A DNA stretch of 64,000 nt from Microscillaceae bacterium (GTDB lineage Bacteria; Bacteroidota; Bacteroidia; Cytophagales; Microscillaceae), in NCBI GenBank assembly GCA_025054775.1, contig JANWZA010000051.1, positions 1 to 64,000 on the forward strand, read 5' to 3'. The position numbers and the translations under genes were made by a program. Positions 29,206 to 38,059 of the stretch are shown here, in pieces (the first letter of the stretch is position 1; each line of letters opens with the position of its first letter). The notes under the pieces were generated by a model that ran no database searches, was not told the DNA's origin, and saw only the letters and a list, made by a program, of their open reading frames with translations.

Positions 29206-29579
29206 GAAAAATCACCTAATTTGAAAAAAAAAAAATTGTAACTTTTGTGCCGAGTTTAATTTATTGAATTTATTGAGTTTTATTGTTGTAAGCTGCCTTA
29301 GTCTTCTAGACTTCGGGAGCTTTTTTTATTGCCGTAACTCCTCAGAGTTTAGCCCAAGACCCAAATGCTCTTGGCTAATTCCTTACATTTCTGCGCCAGC
29401 TGTTTAGCTCTCAACTCAATTAAACTTTTCTTTGCAACAATCCCCTCTATATTTCCAAATCAATGTAGAATTAGAAGTTTTTAGATAACTTTGCAGGTGT
29501 TTATCACCCATCATACAATTTTTCAAGACTTTATCAAACCCAAAGGTGTGCAATATTCACTTAAAACACCATACTAAAC
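29206..29579. other. Hairpin-rich intergenic region after the TonB receptor
   Basis: 374 bases with no open frame of note. It contains a terminator at 29290-29328 and two further hairpins: AACTC/GAGTT (29336-29340, 29345-29349) with a CTCA loop, and TTAGCC(C)AAGA/TCTTGGCTAA (29349-29359, 29369-29378), a 10-bp stem with one bulged C. Three consecutive stem-loops in 90 bases are more than a simple terminator needs. Confidence 0.5.
29290..29328 (+). terminator. Terminator after the TonB receptor gene
   Basis: A hairpin with outer arms AGCT/AGCT (29291-29294, 29318-29321), inner arms AGTCT/AGACT and a TCT loop, followed by seven T (29321-29327). It is 85 bases past the receptor stop codon. Confidence 0.6.
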
Positions 29580-30104
29580 ATGCGAAAATGCATCTTTTTA
29601 GACCGAGATGGTGTACTTAATTATGACAAGGTAGATTATGTATATCAAGTTGCGGATTTTAGGATTATTGAAGGAGTTATTCCTGCCTTGCATCAGCTTA
29701 AACAAGCAGGGTTTTTGTTGGTTATAGTTACTAACCAATCGGGCATAGCCAAAGGCATCTACAAGCGCCAAGATATGTGGGCTTGTTTTGACTATTTGCA
29801 GCAACAATGCAATGGTATTATTGATGCTCATTATTATGCCCCTTGGCACCCAAGCGTAACTAATTCCCTCATGCGAAAACCTAATTCGCTTATGTTAGAG
29901 AAAGCTATTGCCAAGTTTGGTATTGATGTAACGCAATCCTGGATAGTAGGTGATAGTGAGCGTGATATCTTAGCAGCAAAAAAAGTTGGTGTGAGAGGTA
30001 TTAAAGTAAGCAATAAAGAGCAAGGTAAAACGCAAGCAGTGATATGGCTTAAAGACTTGGCACAAGCTACCGAATTTATACTTCAACACGATTTGCCCAA
30101 TTAA
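29580..30104 (+). CDS. gmhB: HAD phosphatase, D,D-heptose 1,7-bisphosphate phosphatase-like
   Basis: A 174-residue HAD-superfamily phosphatase of GmhB/HisB-N type, with DxD nucleophile motif FLDRDGVLNYD at the start, VTNQSGIAKGIY, RKPNSLMLEKA, and WIVGDSERDILAAKKVG, which holds the metal-binding acidic pair. GmhB removes the C7 phosphate of D-glycero-D-manno-heptose 1,7-bisphosphate in core-sugar synthesis. The zinc-loop cysteines of typical GmhB are absent: the segment reads YYAPWHPSVTNSLMRKP. It is followed by ribF after 31 bases, probably one transcript. Function is at the family level; a different sugar phosphate substrate is possible. Confidence 0.75.
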   Translation: MRKCIFLDRDGVLNYDKVDYVYQVADFRIIEGVIPALHQLKQAGFLLVIVTNQSGIAKGIYKRQDMWACFDYLQQQCNGIIDAHYYAPWHPSVTNSLMRKPNSLMLEKAIAKFGIDVTQSWIVGDSERDILAAKKVGVRGIKVSNKEQGKTQAVIWLKDLAQATEFILQHDLPN

Positions 30105-30135
30105 CATTACCCACTTGTTCATAACAAAAAACACC

Positions 30136-31077
30136 ATGAAAGTATTTTATCAACTTGCAGACTTCCCTCACCTCCCCATGCCTATTGTTACCAGCGGTAC
30201 CTTTGACGGAGTGCATCGGGGACATCAAGCTATTTTGGAACGCATTAAAGAAATAGCTTACAAAGAAAATGGGCAAACCGTGTTAATTACTTATGAACCC
30301 CATCCAAGGTTAGTACTCTCCCCTAACGAAAATTTACAGCTCCTGAATAGCTTGGAAGAAAAAATTGAACTTTTAGCCCAAAATGGAATTGAATATTTGC
30401 TAGTCATTCCATTTACACCTGCCTTTTCACAACTCAGTTCCCGAGAATTTATTCAAAAAATTTTGATTGAGACCGTGCAAACTAAAAAACTAGTAATTGG
30501 TTTTGACCATCGCTTCGGTAAAGGGCGAGAGGGTAGTTTTGAATACTTAAAAGCTCACGAACATGAATATCCGTTTGAAATTCAAGAAATTCCACGTCAA
30601 GATATTGAAAACGAGAAAATTAGTTCTACACGTATTCGCCATGCTCTCTCCGAAGGGCGTATTAGCGAAGCAAACAAATTGTTAGGAAGGTACTATACTT
30701 TGAAAGGGAAAGTTGTCAAGGGAGACCAACTGGGCAGAGCAATCGGCTTTCCTACGGCAAATTTACAAATTAGTTATCCACACAAACTTGTCCCTAAACA
30801 AGGAGTATATGCGGCTTTTGTTTGGGTAAATTCGCAACGTTATGAAGCCATGCTTTATATCGGAAGGCGCCCCGTATTGCAAAATAGTGAATTACGAATT
30901 GAAGCTAATTTGTTGAATTTCAATGGCAATTTATATGACCAATCTCTCACCATAGAAATTGTGGCTTGGGTGCGCGAGGACATGTCTTTTCAAAATTTGG
31001 AAAGCTTACAACACCAAATTCACCTTGATAAGCAACAAATCACTGCTTTACTTCAGCAAGAGGCTGTTCAGAAGTGA
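30136..31077 (+). CDS. ribF: Bifunctional riboflavin kinase/FAD synthetase
   Basis: A 313-residue enzyme that makes FMN and FAD from riboflavin. I chose ATG 30136; the only upstream in-frame start is a TTG 21 bases earlier. The N-terminal nucleotidyltransferase domain has GTFDGVHRGHQAIL (HxGH class), a RIRHALSEGRI segment with SSTRIR, and the flavokinase domain has GRAIGFPTANL and an EANLLNFNGNLY segment. All expected motifs are intact. It lies 31 bases after gmhB. Confidence 0.96.
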   Translation: MKVFYQLADFPHLPMPIVTSGTFDGVHRGHQAILERIKEIAYKENGQTVLITYEPHPRLVLSPNENLQLLNSLEEKIELLAQNGIEYLLVIPFTPAFSQLSSREFIQKILIETVQTKKLVIGFDHRFGKGREGSFEYLKAHEHEYPFEIQEIPRQDIENEKISSTRIRHALSEGRISEANKLLGRYYTLKGKVVKGDQLGRAIGFPTANLQISYPHKLVPKQGVYAAFVWVNSQRYEAMLYIGRRPVLQNSELRIEANLLNFNGNLYDQSLTIEIVAWVREDMSFQNLESLQHQIHLDKQQITALLQQEAVQK

Positions 31078-31187
31078 ATACAATGCTACCAAGTCTGATG
31101 CTAAAATAAAATACTTGCTGAGCCAAGCAAAAGTAACATTAACTTATCTTTTATAGTTTCTTTTCATAAAATAAGTTTTCACACTCT

Positions 31188-33515
31188 ATGAAATCTTTGT
31201 ACGTTTGCTGTTTTAGGCTTGCAGTGGCAATACATCTTTGGGACTTTACGCTTTGCTCGGCACAAAAAATTACGTTGAGTGGTTATGTAAAAGATGCCCA
31301 AACACGAGAGGATCTGGTAGGTGCGGCTATCTTTTGGGCAGAGAAAAATATTGGCACAAATAGCAATGCGTATGGCTTTTATTCGCTTGCTTTGCCTATT
31401 ACCTCTGATACTATTTACTTGAAAATCAGTTTATTAGGTTATGAAAATCAAAAAATAGCTATTCCCGTTAATGCAAGTAATATTACCCAAAATATTTACC
31501 TTGTGCCACTCAAAACTACTTTGGAAGAGGTAATTATTTCGGCAAATAGCTTAGAGGAGAAAACCAACCGAACCCAAATGAGTTTGGAGACCCTCTCGGC
31601 AAAAGAACTTAAAACCATACCTGCTATTTTTGGAGAATTAGACCCGCTCAAAGCCTTACAACTGAAACCGGGTATCAAGTCAGGTGGCGAAGGATTTTCA
31701 GGGCTGTATGTGCGAGGCGGAGGACCTGACCAAAATTTGGTACTTTTAGACGAAACTTTGGTGTATAATCCCGTACATTTGTTCGGTTTTTTCAGTATTT
31801 TCAACCCTGATGCCGTAAAAAATGTAGAACTTTACAAAGGTGATTTTCCCGCTCAATTTGGCGGAAGGCTCTCCTCTGTGGTAGATGTAAAAATGAACGA
31901 AGGCAACAAACAAAAGCCCGCTGCCACAGGCGGCATTGGACTAATCTCCTCGCGTCTTACGTTGGAAGCCCCTATCCAAAAGGGCAAAGGCTCAGTGTTG
32001 CTTTCAGGCAGACGTACCTATGCCGATATTTTTACACGTATGCTCAACCGTGCCAACGAAGGCGTGAAAAACTACACGCCTATTCCTGACTATTATTTTT
32101 ATGACGCTAACTTCAAAGCTAATTACGAAATAAACGAAAAAAATCGGATTTTTCTAAGTGCTTACTATGGGCGCGACATCTTTAAGTTTCAGCGAACAAG
32201 TACAAATATTCGCTTTAATTGGGGCAATACTGCTCTCTCTTTGCGCTGGAATATGGTAATTTCTCCTAAAATTTTTGCTAATTTTTCGGCTACCTTTTCA
32301 GACTATAACTATCAAATCACTAACCAATTCAATGACCTCCGCTTTGAGGCAGGCTCAGGCATAAGAGATTATAGCTTGAAAGCCGATTTTGACTTTACGC
32401 TCAACCCTAAACACACTATTCGGTGGGGCTATCAGCATACTTTTCATACTTTTCTTATCAATCGGATAAGTGCTAATTCCCAAGAGCGAGGTATCAATTT
32501 TAATACAAGAAATGAATTGTACGGACAAGAGTTAGGTGTGTACGTGCAAGAAGACCCACAAATTAACAAAAATCTACGGCTAAGTGCAGGGCTTCGGGCT
32601 TCGGGCTTTCTTTACAAAGAGCAATTTTATGCAGGTATAGAGCCACGTGTTGCTTTGCGTTACAAATTAGATGAAAAAAATACGCTCAAAAGTAGTTTTG
32701 CCCGAATGTACCAATATGTGCATTTGGTTTCTAACTCTGGGGCTTCGCTTCCTACCGATATTTGGTATCCTGCCACAAATTTTGTTCAGCCACAACTTTC
32801 TGACCAAGTTGCCGTAGGATATAGCCGTTTGCTTTTTGATGGAAAAATCCTATTTACAAATGAATATTACTACAAAAATATGCAAAACCAAATAGACCTA
32901 CGCGACGGAGCGCGGCTTTTTGGGAATGATAATTTGGAAGAGGAATTGGTCTTTGGGAGAGGTTGGAGCTATGGAACAGAATTTTATTTGGAAAAAAAGG
33001 AAGGCAAAACCACAGGTTGGATTGGCTACGCGCTCTCGTGGGTATATCGGCAATTTCCTGATATTGATAACGGTAAGCCTTTTTTCCCGCGTTATGACCG
33101 CAGGCACGATGTAGCGTGTGTAGTTATGCATGAAGTTAGCCCGCGCATTTTGCTTTCTGGGGCTTGGGTGTATGGTACGGGAAATGCTTTTTCATTGCCT
33201 ACGGGTAGGTTTTTGTTGCAGAACATACCAGGGGCGAATCCGATTATAGTGCCTGAATTTTTGCAACGCAATGGCTTTCGGTTGCCTGCCACTCACCGTT
33301 TGGATATTTCTTTGATTTGGAAACTCAAACCCAAACGCTTGCGTGAAGCTGATTTTACGTTTAGCCTTTACAATGCCTACAACCGACGAAATGCTTTTTT
33401 TATCTATTTTGAGGAGCTAAAAGATGAGCAAACTAACCAAACCATAGGTTTTAGAGCAAGACAGGTTACGCTTTTTCCAATTATCCCATCAATTACCTAT
33501 AATTTCAAGTTTTGA
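31188..33515 (+). CDS. TonB-dependent outer membrane receptor with carboxypeptidase-like domain
   Basis: A 775-residue outer-membrane receptor. It has a signal sequence (about 1-25, ending LCSAQ), a carboxypeptidase regulatory-like domain (about 28-112), a TonB plug (about 125-240, with GGEGFSGLYVRGGGPDQNLV and LLDETLVYNP), and a beta-barrel that ends IPSITYNFKF. The plug motifs are strongly conserved. It resembles the receptor type without SusD, not the first receptor in detail. It follows ribF after 110 bases and is convergent with the PAS gene (8 bases apart). The transported ligand is unknown. Confidence 0.92.
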   Translation: MKSLYVCCFRLAVAIHLWDFTLCSAQKITLSGYVKDAQTREDLVGAAIFWAEKNIGTNSNAYGFYSLALPITSDTIYLKISLLGYENQKIAIPVNASNITQNIYLVPLKTTLEEVIISANSLEEKTNRTQMSLETLSAKELKTIPAIFGELDPLKALQLKPGIKSGGEGFSGLYVRGGGPDQNLVLLDETLVYNPVHLFGFFSIFNPDAVKNVELYKGDFPAQFGGRLSSVVDVKMNEGNKQKPAATGGIGLISSRLTLEAPIQKGKGSVLLSGRRTYADIFTRMLNRANEGVKNYTPIPDYYFYDANFKANYEINEKNRIFLSAYYGRDIFKFQRTSTNIRFNWGNTALSLRWNMVISPKIFANFSATFSDYNYQITNQFNDLRFEAGSGIRDYSLKADFDFTLNPKHTIRWGYQHTFHTFLINRISANSQERGINFNTRNELYGQELGVYVQEDPQINKNLRLSAGLRASGFLYKEQFYAGIEPRVALRYKLDEKNTLKSSFARMYQYVHLVSNSGASLPTDIWYPATNFVQPQLSDQVAVGYSRLLFDGKILFTNEYYYKNMQNQIDLRDGARLFGNDNLEEELVFGRGWSYGTEFYLEKKEGKTTGWIGYALSWVYRQFPDIDNGKPFFPRYDRRHDVACVVMHEVSPRILLSGAWVYGTGNAFSLPTGRFLLQNIPGANPIIVPEFLQRNGFRLPATHRLDISLIWKLKPKRLREADFTFSLYNAYNRRNAFFIYFEELKDEQTNQTIGFRARQVTLFPIIPSITYNFKF

Positions 33516-33523
33516 GGTATATT

Positions 33524-34645
33524 TTAGCCTATTTTCTCCTCTTGTTCTAGTCCTAGCATCTCTTCTAATTCGTTTATTCTTTCGGTTATAGTAGATACTA
33601 CCTCGTCAGTCTCACGAGCAGCTTTTTCTAATAAATCCAAATAGGTGTAAAACATTTCTTTGCCAAAGTTATCTTTTTCCATTTTGAGCAAATTGATTAG
33701 CCCAAGAATATTTGCCACAGGGCGGCGAATAATATGCGACTGCACAAAAGCAATTTCCTGCAAAAGCTTGTTTTGGGCTTTAATTTTCTCTTCGGCTTCT
33801 TTGCGTTCAGTAATTAGAAAACGTATAGAAAAAAACTGAACAATATTACCTTCAGTATCAAAAATGGGATTATTGACAGAGTGAACCCAATAATAAGAAC
33901 CGTCTTTTGCTTTATTCTTTACTTCTCCCTGCCATACTTTGCCTTGGGTAATGGTTTTCCACATATTTGCCCAAAATTCTTTGGAGTGGTAGCCTGAATT
34001 TATAATTCGGTGGTCTTGCCCAAGCAATTCGCTGAGGGTATATTTGGAAATTTCGCAAAATTGTTTGTTTGCTTTAATAATACGCCCCTTTCGGTCAGTA
34101 ATAGAAAGGATAGTACTATTTTCCAGAGCGTTCATTAAATTAGCAAGTTGTTGGTTTTGTTGCTTTATTTGTTCTTGCGAAGCCATTAACTCCTCTACAT
34201 TCTGCCTCAACTCTTCCTCTGAGGCTAATAACTCTTCATGTTGTTGTTTGATTAAAATTTCGTTTTCCTTTTGTTGGTTAATATTTATGCCTGTTAATAA
34301 AACACCTAAAAGTTTAGGTATGTAGTCATTACTACTTGGCTCATAGGTAGGTGAGTAACGAAGTAGATAATAATTTCTTTTACCTTTGATATTAACACTC
34401 ACCTCAGTAGCTACCTCTGTACCTGCCAGTGCTTTAGCAAAATGAATGGTAAAATCAACTAAAAAGTCTTCTTTGATATAATTCCAAATATTAGTCCCGA
34501 CCTCAATTTTTGGCAAATCTAATAAGTTAAAAAAATTTTGTGCGGCACGGTTATAATACAAAACCTCAAACTCACGGCTAACTAGTATCATGATTTCACT
34601 ACTGCTGTGAGCAATAGCCGAGAGTATAACTTGGTGAGAGGTCAT
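33524..34645 (-). CDS. PAS-domain protein with DHp-like C-terminus, no kinase ATPase domain
   Basis: A 373-residue cytoplasmic signalling protein. I chose ATG 34645 (MTSHQ); the longer frame starts with TTG. A first PAS domain (about 5-110) is followed by a coiled coil (about 115-170), a second PAS domain (about 172-290, with KDGSYYWVHSV typical of PAS with a following PAC segment), and a helical end including IAFVQSHIIRRPVANILGLI, the DHp dimerisation/phosphoacceptor helix of Bacteroidota histidine kinases. The HATPase domain that should follow is absent and the gene ends normally. It may be a sensor scaffold or phosphoacceptor used by another kinase. No response regulator is adjacent. Confidence 0.78.
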   Translation of the reverse strand: MTSHQVILSAIAHSSSEIMILVSREFEVLYYNRAAQNFFNLLDLPKIEVGTNIWNYIKEDFLVDFTIHFAKALAGTEVATEVSVNIKGKRNYYLLRYSPTYEPSSNDYIPKLLGVLLTGININQQKENEILIKQQHEELLASEEELRQNVEELMASQEQIKQQNQQLANLMNALENSTILSITDRKGRIIKANKQFCEISKYTLSELLGQDHRIINSGYHSKEFWANMWKTITQGKVWQGEVKNKAKDGSYYWVHSVNNPIFDTEGNIVQFFSIRFLITERKEAEEKIKAQNKLLQEIAFVQSHIIRRPVANILGLINLLKMEKDNFGKEMFYTYLDLLEKAARETDEVVSTITERINELEEMLGLEQEEKIG

Positions 34646-34832
34646 GATTGCATTTAAGTTTGAAAAAAATTTAATCAATGCGTTTCAGTTATAGTACTGA
34701 ATAGTTAAAAATTTTGCAAAAATACGAAATTACTTACATAAAAATTAACAAAGAAGTTGAATTTTAATCAGTTGGTAATTGTTGGAAAAGCTATAAATCT
34801 ATTTTTTTGTCTTCACTTATATTATTCTTTTT

Positions 34833-36617
34833 TTACATTCGTTCAGGCACTTCAATTCCTAACAAAGCTAAGGCTTGTTGAATTACATGTCCTACTTGGT
34901 TTGCCAAACTTAACCGAAATTGTATTTGTGCTTCGGTCTCTGCCTTGAAGATAGAACATTCGCTATAAAACTGATTAAAGGCACGCGTCAAATCGTAAGC
35001 ATAGTTAGCAATTTCGGCAGGTGAGTACCCTTCGGCAGCTTTTTGAATAACTGCGGGAAATTGATATAACATAAAAATTACTTTCTGTTCGGTAGGATGC
35101 AAAGGCAGATCGGTAGTGGCAGGTAATGTGGTAAAATTTATGCCCAACTCTTCAGCTTTGCGTTTGAGGGAATGAACGCGTGCAAAGGTATATTGAATAA
35201 AAGAGGCGGTATTTCCTTGAAAATCAATACTTTCTTCTGGATTGAAGAGCATACGCTTTTTGGGTTCTACTTTAAGTAAAAAATATTTCAACGCTCCCAC
35301 TCCTAAAATTTGGTATAATTTTTCTTTTTCTATCTCCGAAAGCTCACTTACTTTACCTAATTCTTGGGTACGCTTTTTAGCAGTTTGTTTCATTTCAGCT
35401 ATCAGGTCATCGGCATCTACTACTGTACCTTCGCGGGATTTCATTTTACCTGAGGGCAAATCTACCATACCATAACTCAAATGATAAAGCCCTTGGGCAT
35501 AGTTTCGCCCTAATTTTTGCAAAATGGCAAACAATACTTTGAAATGATAATCCTGTTCGTTGCCCACGACATAAATAGACTTATCTATCTGAAAATCATT
35601 ATATTTGAGGTCAGCAGTCCCTAAATCTTGGGTAATATAGACCGAAGTTCCATCAGCACGGAGAACGAGTTTATGGTCTAGTTTCTCTTCGGTGAGGTCA
35701 ATCCAAACTGAGCCATCAGGTTTTTTATAGAAAATACCTTTTTGCAATCCTTCCTCTACAATATCTTTGCCCAAAAGATAGGTATCGGACTCGTAGTATA
35801 TTTTATCAAAAGAAACATTTATTTCACGAAAAGTAGCCTCAAAACCGTCATATACCCATTGGTTCATAGTTTTCCAAAGTTGTATTGTTTCGGGGTGGTT
35901 TTCTTCCCATTTTCGCAAAAGTTCTTGAGCTTCCAGCAGAGCAGGGGCTTGTCTTTCGGCTTGTTCTTGGGTTAGCCCTTGCTCAATAAGTTGTTGTATT
36001 TCTCGTTTATAAATTTGTTCAAAGGCTACATAAAATTTACCTACTAATTTATCTCCTTTTATTCCTGTGGTTTGTGGAGTTTGCCCTTCTCCCATTTTTT
36101 GGTAAGCGAGCATAGATTTGCAAATATGTATGCCTCTGTCATTGATAAGATTTGCCTTAATAACCTGGTAACCATACATTTGCAAAATGCGGCTAATGGC
36201 ATCGCCCAAAAAAATATTTCGTAAATGCCCTAAGTGCAGGGGCTTGTTAGTATTAGGTGAGGCAAATTCTACCATAATACGTTGATTTTTAGGCTCAAAT
36301 TGCCCAAAGTTAGGGGTTTGTTGTATGGAATTTAGCGTTTCAATCCAAACTTTATCTGCAATTTTTAGGTTCAAAAAACCTTTGATAACATTAAATTTTG
36401 CAATTAACGTAGTATTTTTTTCTAAATAATCGCCCAGGAGTTGTGCAGTTTGTTCAGGAGATTTTTTGGCTAATTTCACAATAGGAAAAACCACGAATGT
36501 AAAATCGCCTTCAAACTCTTCTCTGGTTTTTTCTAATACAATAGTTTGGTTTTCAATACCAAATATGACTTTTAGAGCATCAGCAAGAGCATTTTGTAGT
36601 TGGGTATGTATGTTCAT
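34833..36617 (-). CDS. argS: Arginyl-tRNA synthetase
   Basis: A 594-residue class I synthetase charging tRNA-Arg. The N-terminal additional domain starts MNIHTQLQNALADALK; an upstream hydrophobic in-frame extension is not part of the family and starts with another codon, so I chose the ATG at 36617 (an ATG at 36620 is the alternative). The HIGH-type motif is HLGHLRN, the KMSKS region appears as GKMKSREGTVV, and the DALR anticodon-binding domain closes the protein. TATCTTTG (minus strand) at 36658-36665 is a -7 element. It is a single gene. Confidence 0.96.
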   Translation of the reverse strand: MNIHTQLQNALADALKVIFGIENQTIVLEKTREEFEGDFTFVVFPIVKLAKKSPEQTAQLLGDYLEKNTTLIAKFNVIKGFLNLKIADKVWIETLNSIQQTPNFGQFEPKNQRIMVEFASPNTNKPLHLGHLRNIFLGDAISRILQMYGYQVIKANLINDRGIHICKSMLAYQKMGEGQTPQTTGIKGDKLVGKFYVAFEQIYKREIQQLIEQGLTQEQAERQAPALLEAQELLRKWEENHPETIQLWKTMNQWVYDGFEATFREINVSFDKIYYESDTYLLGKDIVEEGLQKGIFYKKPDGSVWIDLTEEKLDHKLVLRADGTSVYITQDLGTADLKYNDFQIDKSIYVVGNEQDYHFKVLFAILQKLGRNYAQGLYHLSYGMVDLPSGKMKSREGTVVDADDLIAEMKQTAKKRTQELGKVSELSEIEKEKLYQILGVGALKYFLLKVEPKKRMLFNPEESIDFQGNTASFIQYTFARVHSLKRKAEELGINFTTLPATTDLPLHPTEQKVIFMLYQFPAVIQKAAEGYSPAEIANYAYDLTRAFNQFYSECSIFKAETEAQIQFRLSLANQVGHVIQQALALLGIEVPERM

Positions 36618-36657
36618 CATTGGAAAGTAAGCAATAAAAACAAAAAATTTTGCTCTG

Positions 36658-36665
36658 CAAAGATA
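36658..36665 (-). promoter_or_regulatory. Candidate -7 element of argS
   Basis: TATCTTTG on the minus strand, 41 bases upstream of the argS start; no clear -33 TTG accompanies it. Confidence 0.4.
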
Positions 36666-36745
36666 GAATTTTGCTTGTAAAAAGATGAAAAAGATTAATT
36701 GCAGAGCAAAACAGATTTTATAGTGCTTCAAATTTGAGGTGATTT

Positions 36746-37948
36746 TTATACTCGTGCCAAATCTTGTTTAGAAGGTAAGCTATCATAAACAGGTTTGAAA
36801 TCCACTCTATCAATAATTACTTTGGAAATAATTTCTCGCATGATTTCAGAGGTACCGCCTGCAATGGTTCCTACACGTGCGTCGCGGTAGGCTCGGCAGA
36901 TGGGATAGTCTTCCATATAGCCATACCCACCGAAATATTGCAGACATTTATCTACTACTTTGTTAGCAAGTTCAGAGGCATACAACTTTGCCATAGAACA
37001 TTCCTTTACCACAACTTCTCCTTGAGAAAAAGCCCAACACGTATTGTAAACAAGGTTTCGCGCAGCTTCAATTTCAGTGGCTAAGTCGGAGAGCGTGTGC
37101 CGAATAACTTGATAACGGGCAAGTTTCTTTCCAAAAGTTTCGCGTTCGTGTAAGTACTGGATGGTCATATCTAAAATAGCTTGTGCTGAGGGAACAGCCA
37201 TAATGGCAGCAACTAATCGCTCTAATTGCAAACTTTCCATGAGGTAGTAAAAGCCCATGTTTTCTTTACCGATTAAATTTTGAGTAGGAACTTTCACGTT
37301 ATCAAAGCTAATTTCGGCAGTATCAGAGCTATGCCATCCCATCTTGTTAAGTTTTGTACGTGTAATGCCTTCGCTCTGCAAGTCTACTACAATCAGGCTA
37401 ATACCACCTGCCCCTGCTGAAGGATTAGTTTTACAGGCTAATGTGATAAAATCGCCGTAAGTACCATTGCTAATAAAGGTTTTTGCTCCGTTGATGATAT
37501 AAAAATCTCCTTGTTTTTCGGCTTTGGTGCTTATATTAGCTACGTCAGAGCCAGCAACAGGTTCGGTAATGCCTAAGGCTGCTACTTTTTGCCCCTGAAT
37601 AGCAGGCACGAGGTACCGTTGCTTCAAATCTTCGCTTCCTGCTCTAAAAATATGGTTAATTGCCATGTATTGGTGAACGCTCACCATAGTAGAAAAGCCT
37701 GCCAAATTGATACGCCCTAACTCTTCTAAAAACACCACACTGTACCAAAAATCTGCTCCAATGCCACCGTACTGCTCGGGAAAGTTTAGTCCTAAATAGC
37801 CTTGCTCACCCATTTTTTGCATAATACTTTTAGGGATACGCCTTTCTGCTTCCCAAGTATTGATATGAGGTACAACTTCTTTTTCAAAAAATTGTCTAAC
37901 ACTTTGCCTAAAAAGTTCGTGCTCTTCTTTGAAATAGATATATTTCAT
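36746..37948 (-). CDS. Acyl-CoA dehydrogenase
   Basis: A 400-residue FAD-dependent acyl-CoA dehydrogenase of beta-oxidation or branched amino acid breakdown. The ALGITEPVAGSDVANI signature (FAD-binding), YIINGAKTFISNGTYGDF, and the C-terminal YRDARVGTIAGGTSEIMREII segment are in place; the second holds the glutamate in GGTSEI that is the catalytic base in the short- to long-chain group. Substrate chain length is not clear. No etf or other fatty acid gene is adjacent. It precedes gldG on the minus strand with about 110 bases between them. Confidence 0.92.
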   Translation of the reverse strand: MKYIYFKEEHELFRQSVRQFFEKEVVPHINTWEAERRIPKSIMQKMGEQGYLGLNFPEQYGGIGADFWYSVVFLEELGRINLAGFSTMVSVHQYMAINHIFRAGSEDLKQRYLVPAIQGQKVAALGITEPVAGSDVANISTKAEKQGDFYIINGAKTFISNGTYGDFITLACKTNPSAGAGGISLIVVDLQSEGITRTKLNKMGWHSSDTAEISFDNVKVPTQNLIGKENMGFYYLMESLQLERLVAAIMAVPSAQAILDMTIQYLHERETFGKKLARYQVIRHTLSDLATEIEAARNLVYNTCWAFSQGEVVVKECSMAKLYASELANKVVDKCLQYFGGYGYMEDYPICRAYRDARVGTIAGGTSEIMREIISKVIIDRVDFKPVYDSLPSKQDLARV

Positions 37949-38059
37949 AGTATGATTGATGTTATGTTTTATGTATGTAAAGGAAGTTTACTATGCCTGC
38001 TAAACTTAAAAACGAACTTTTTTGTTATAGGCAGTTTGCAAAAATTTGGGGAAACAATT

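Noticed and set aside
29236-29247. Promoter TAACTTTTG after the TonB receptor gene
   Set aside because: One base off the TAnnTTTG spacing and no -33 element at the right distance; too weak to list.
36618-36731. Extended N-terminus of ArgS with a hydrophobic segment
   Set aside because: ArgS is cytoplasmic and the domain starts at MNIHTQ; the extension is untranslated sequence.
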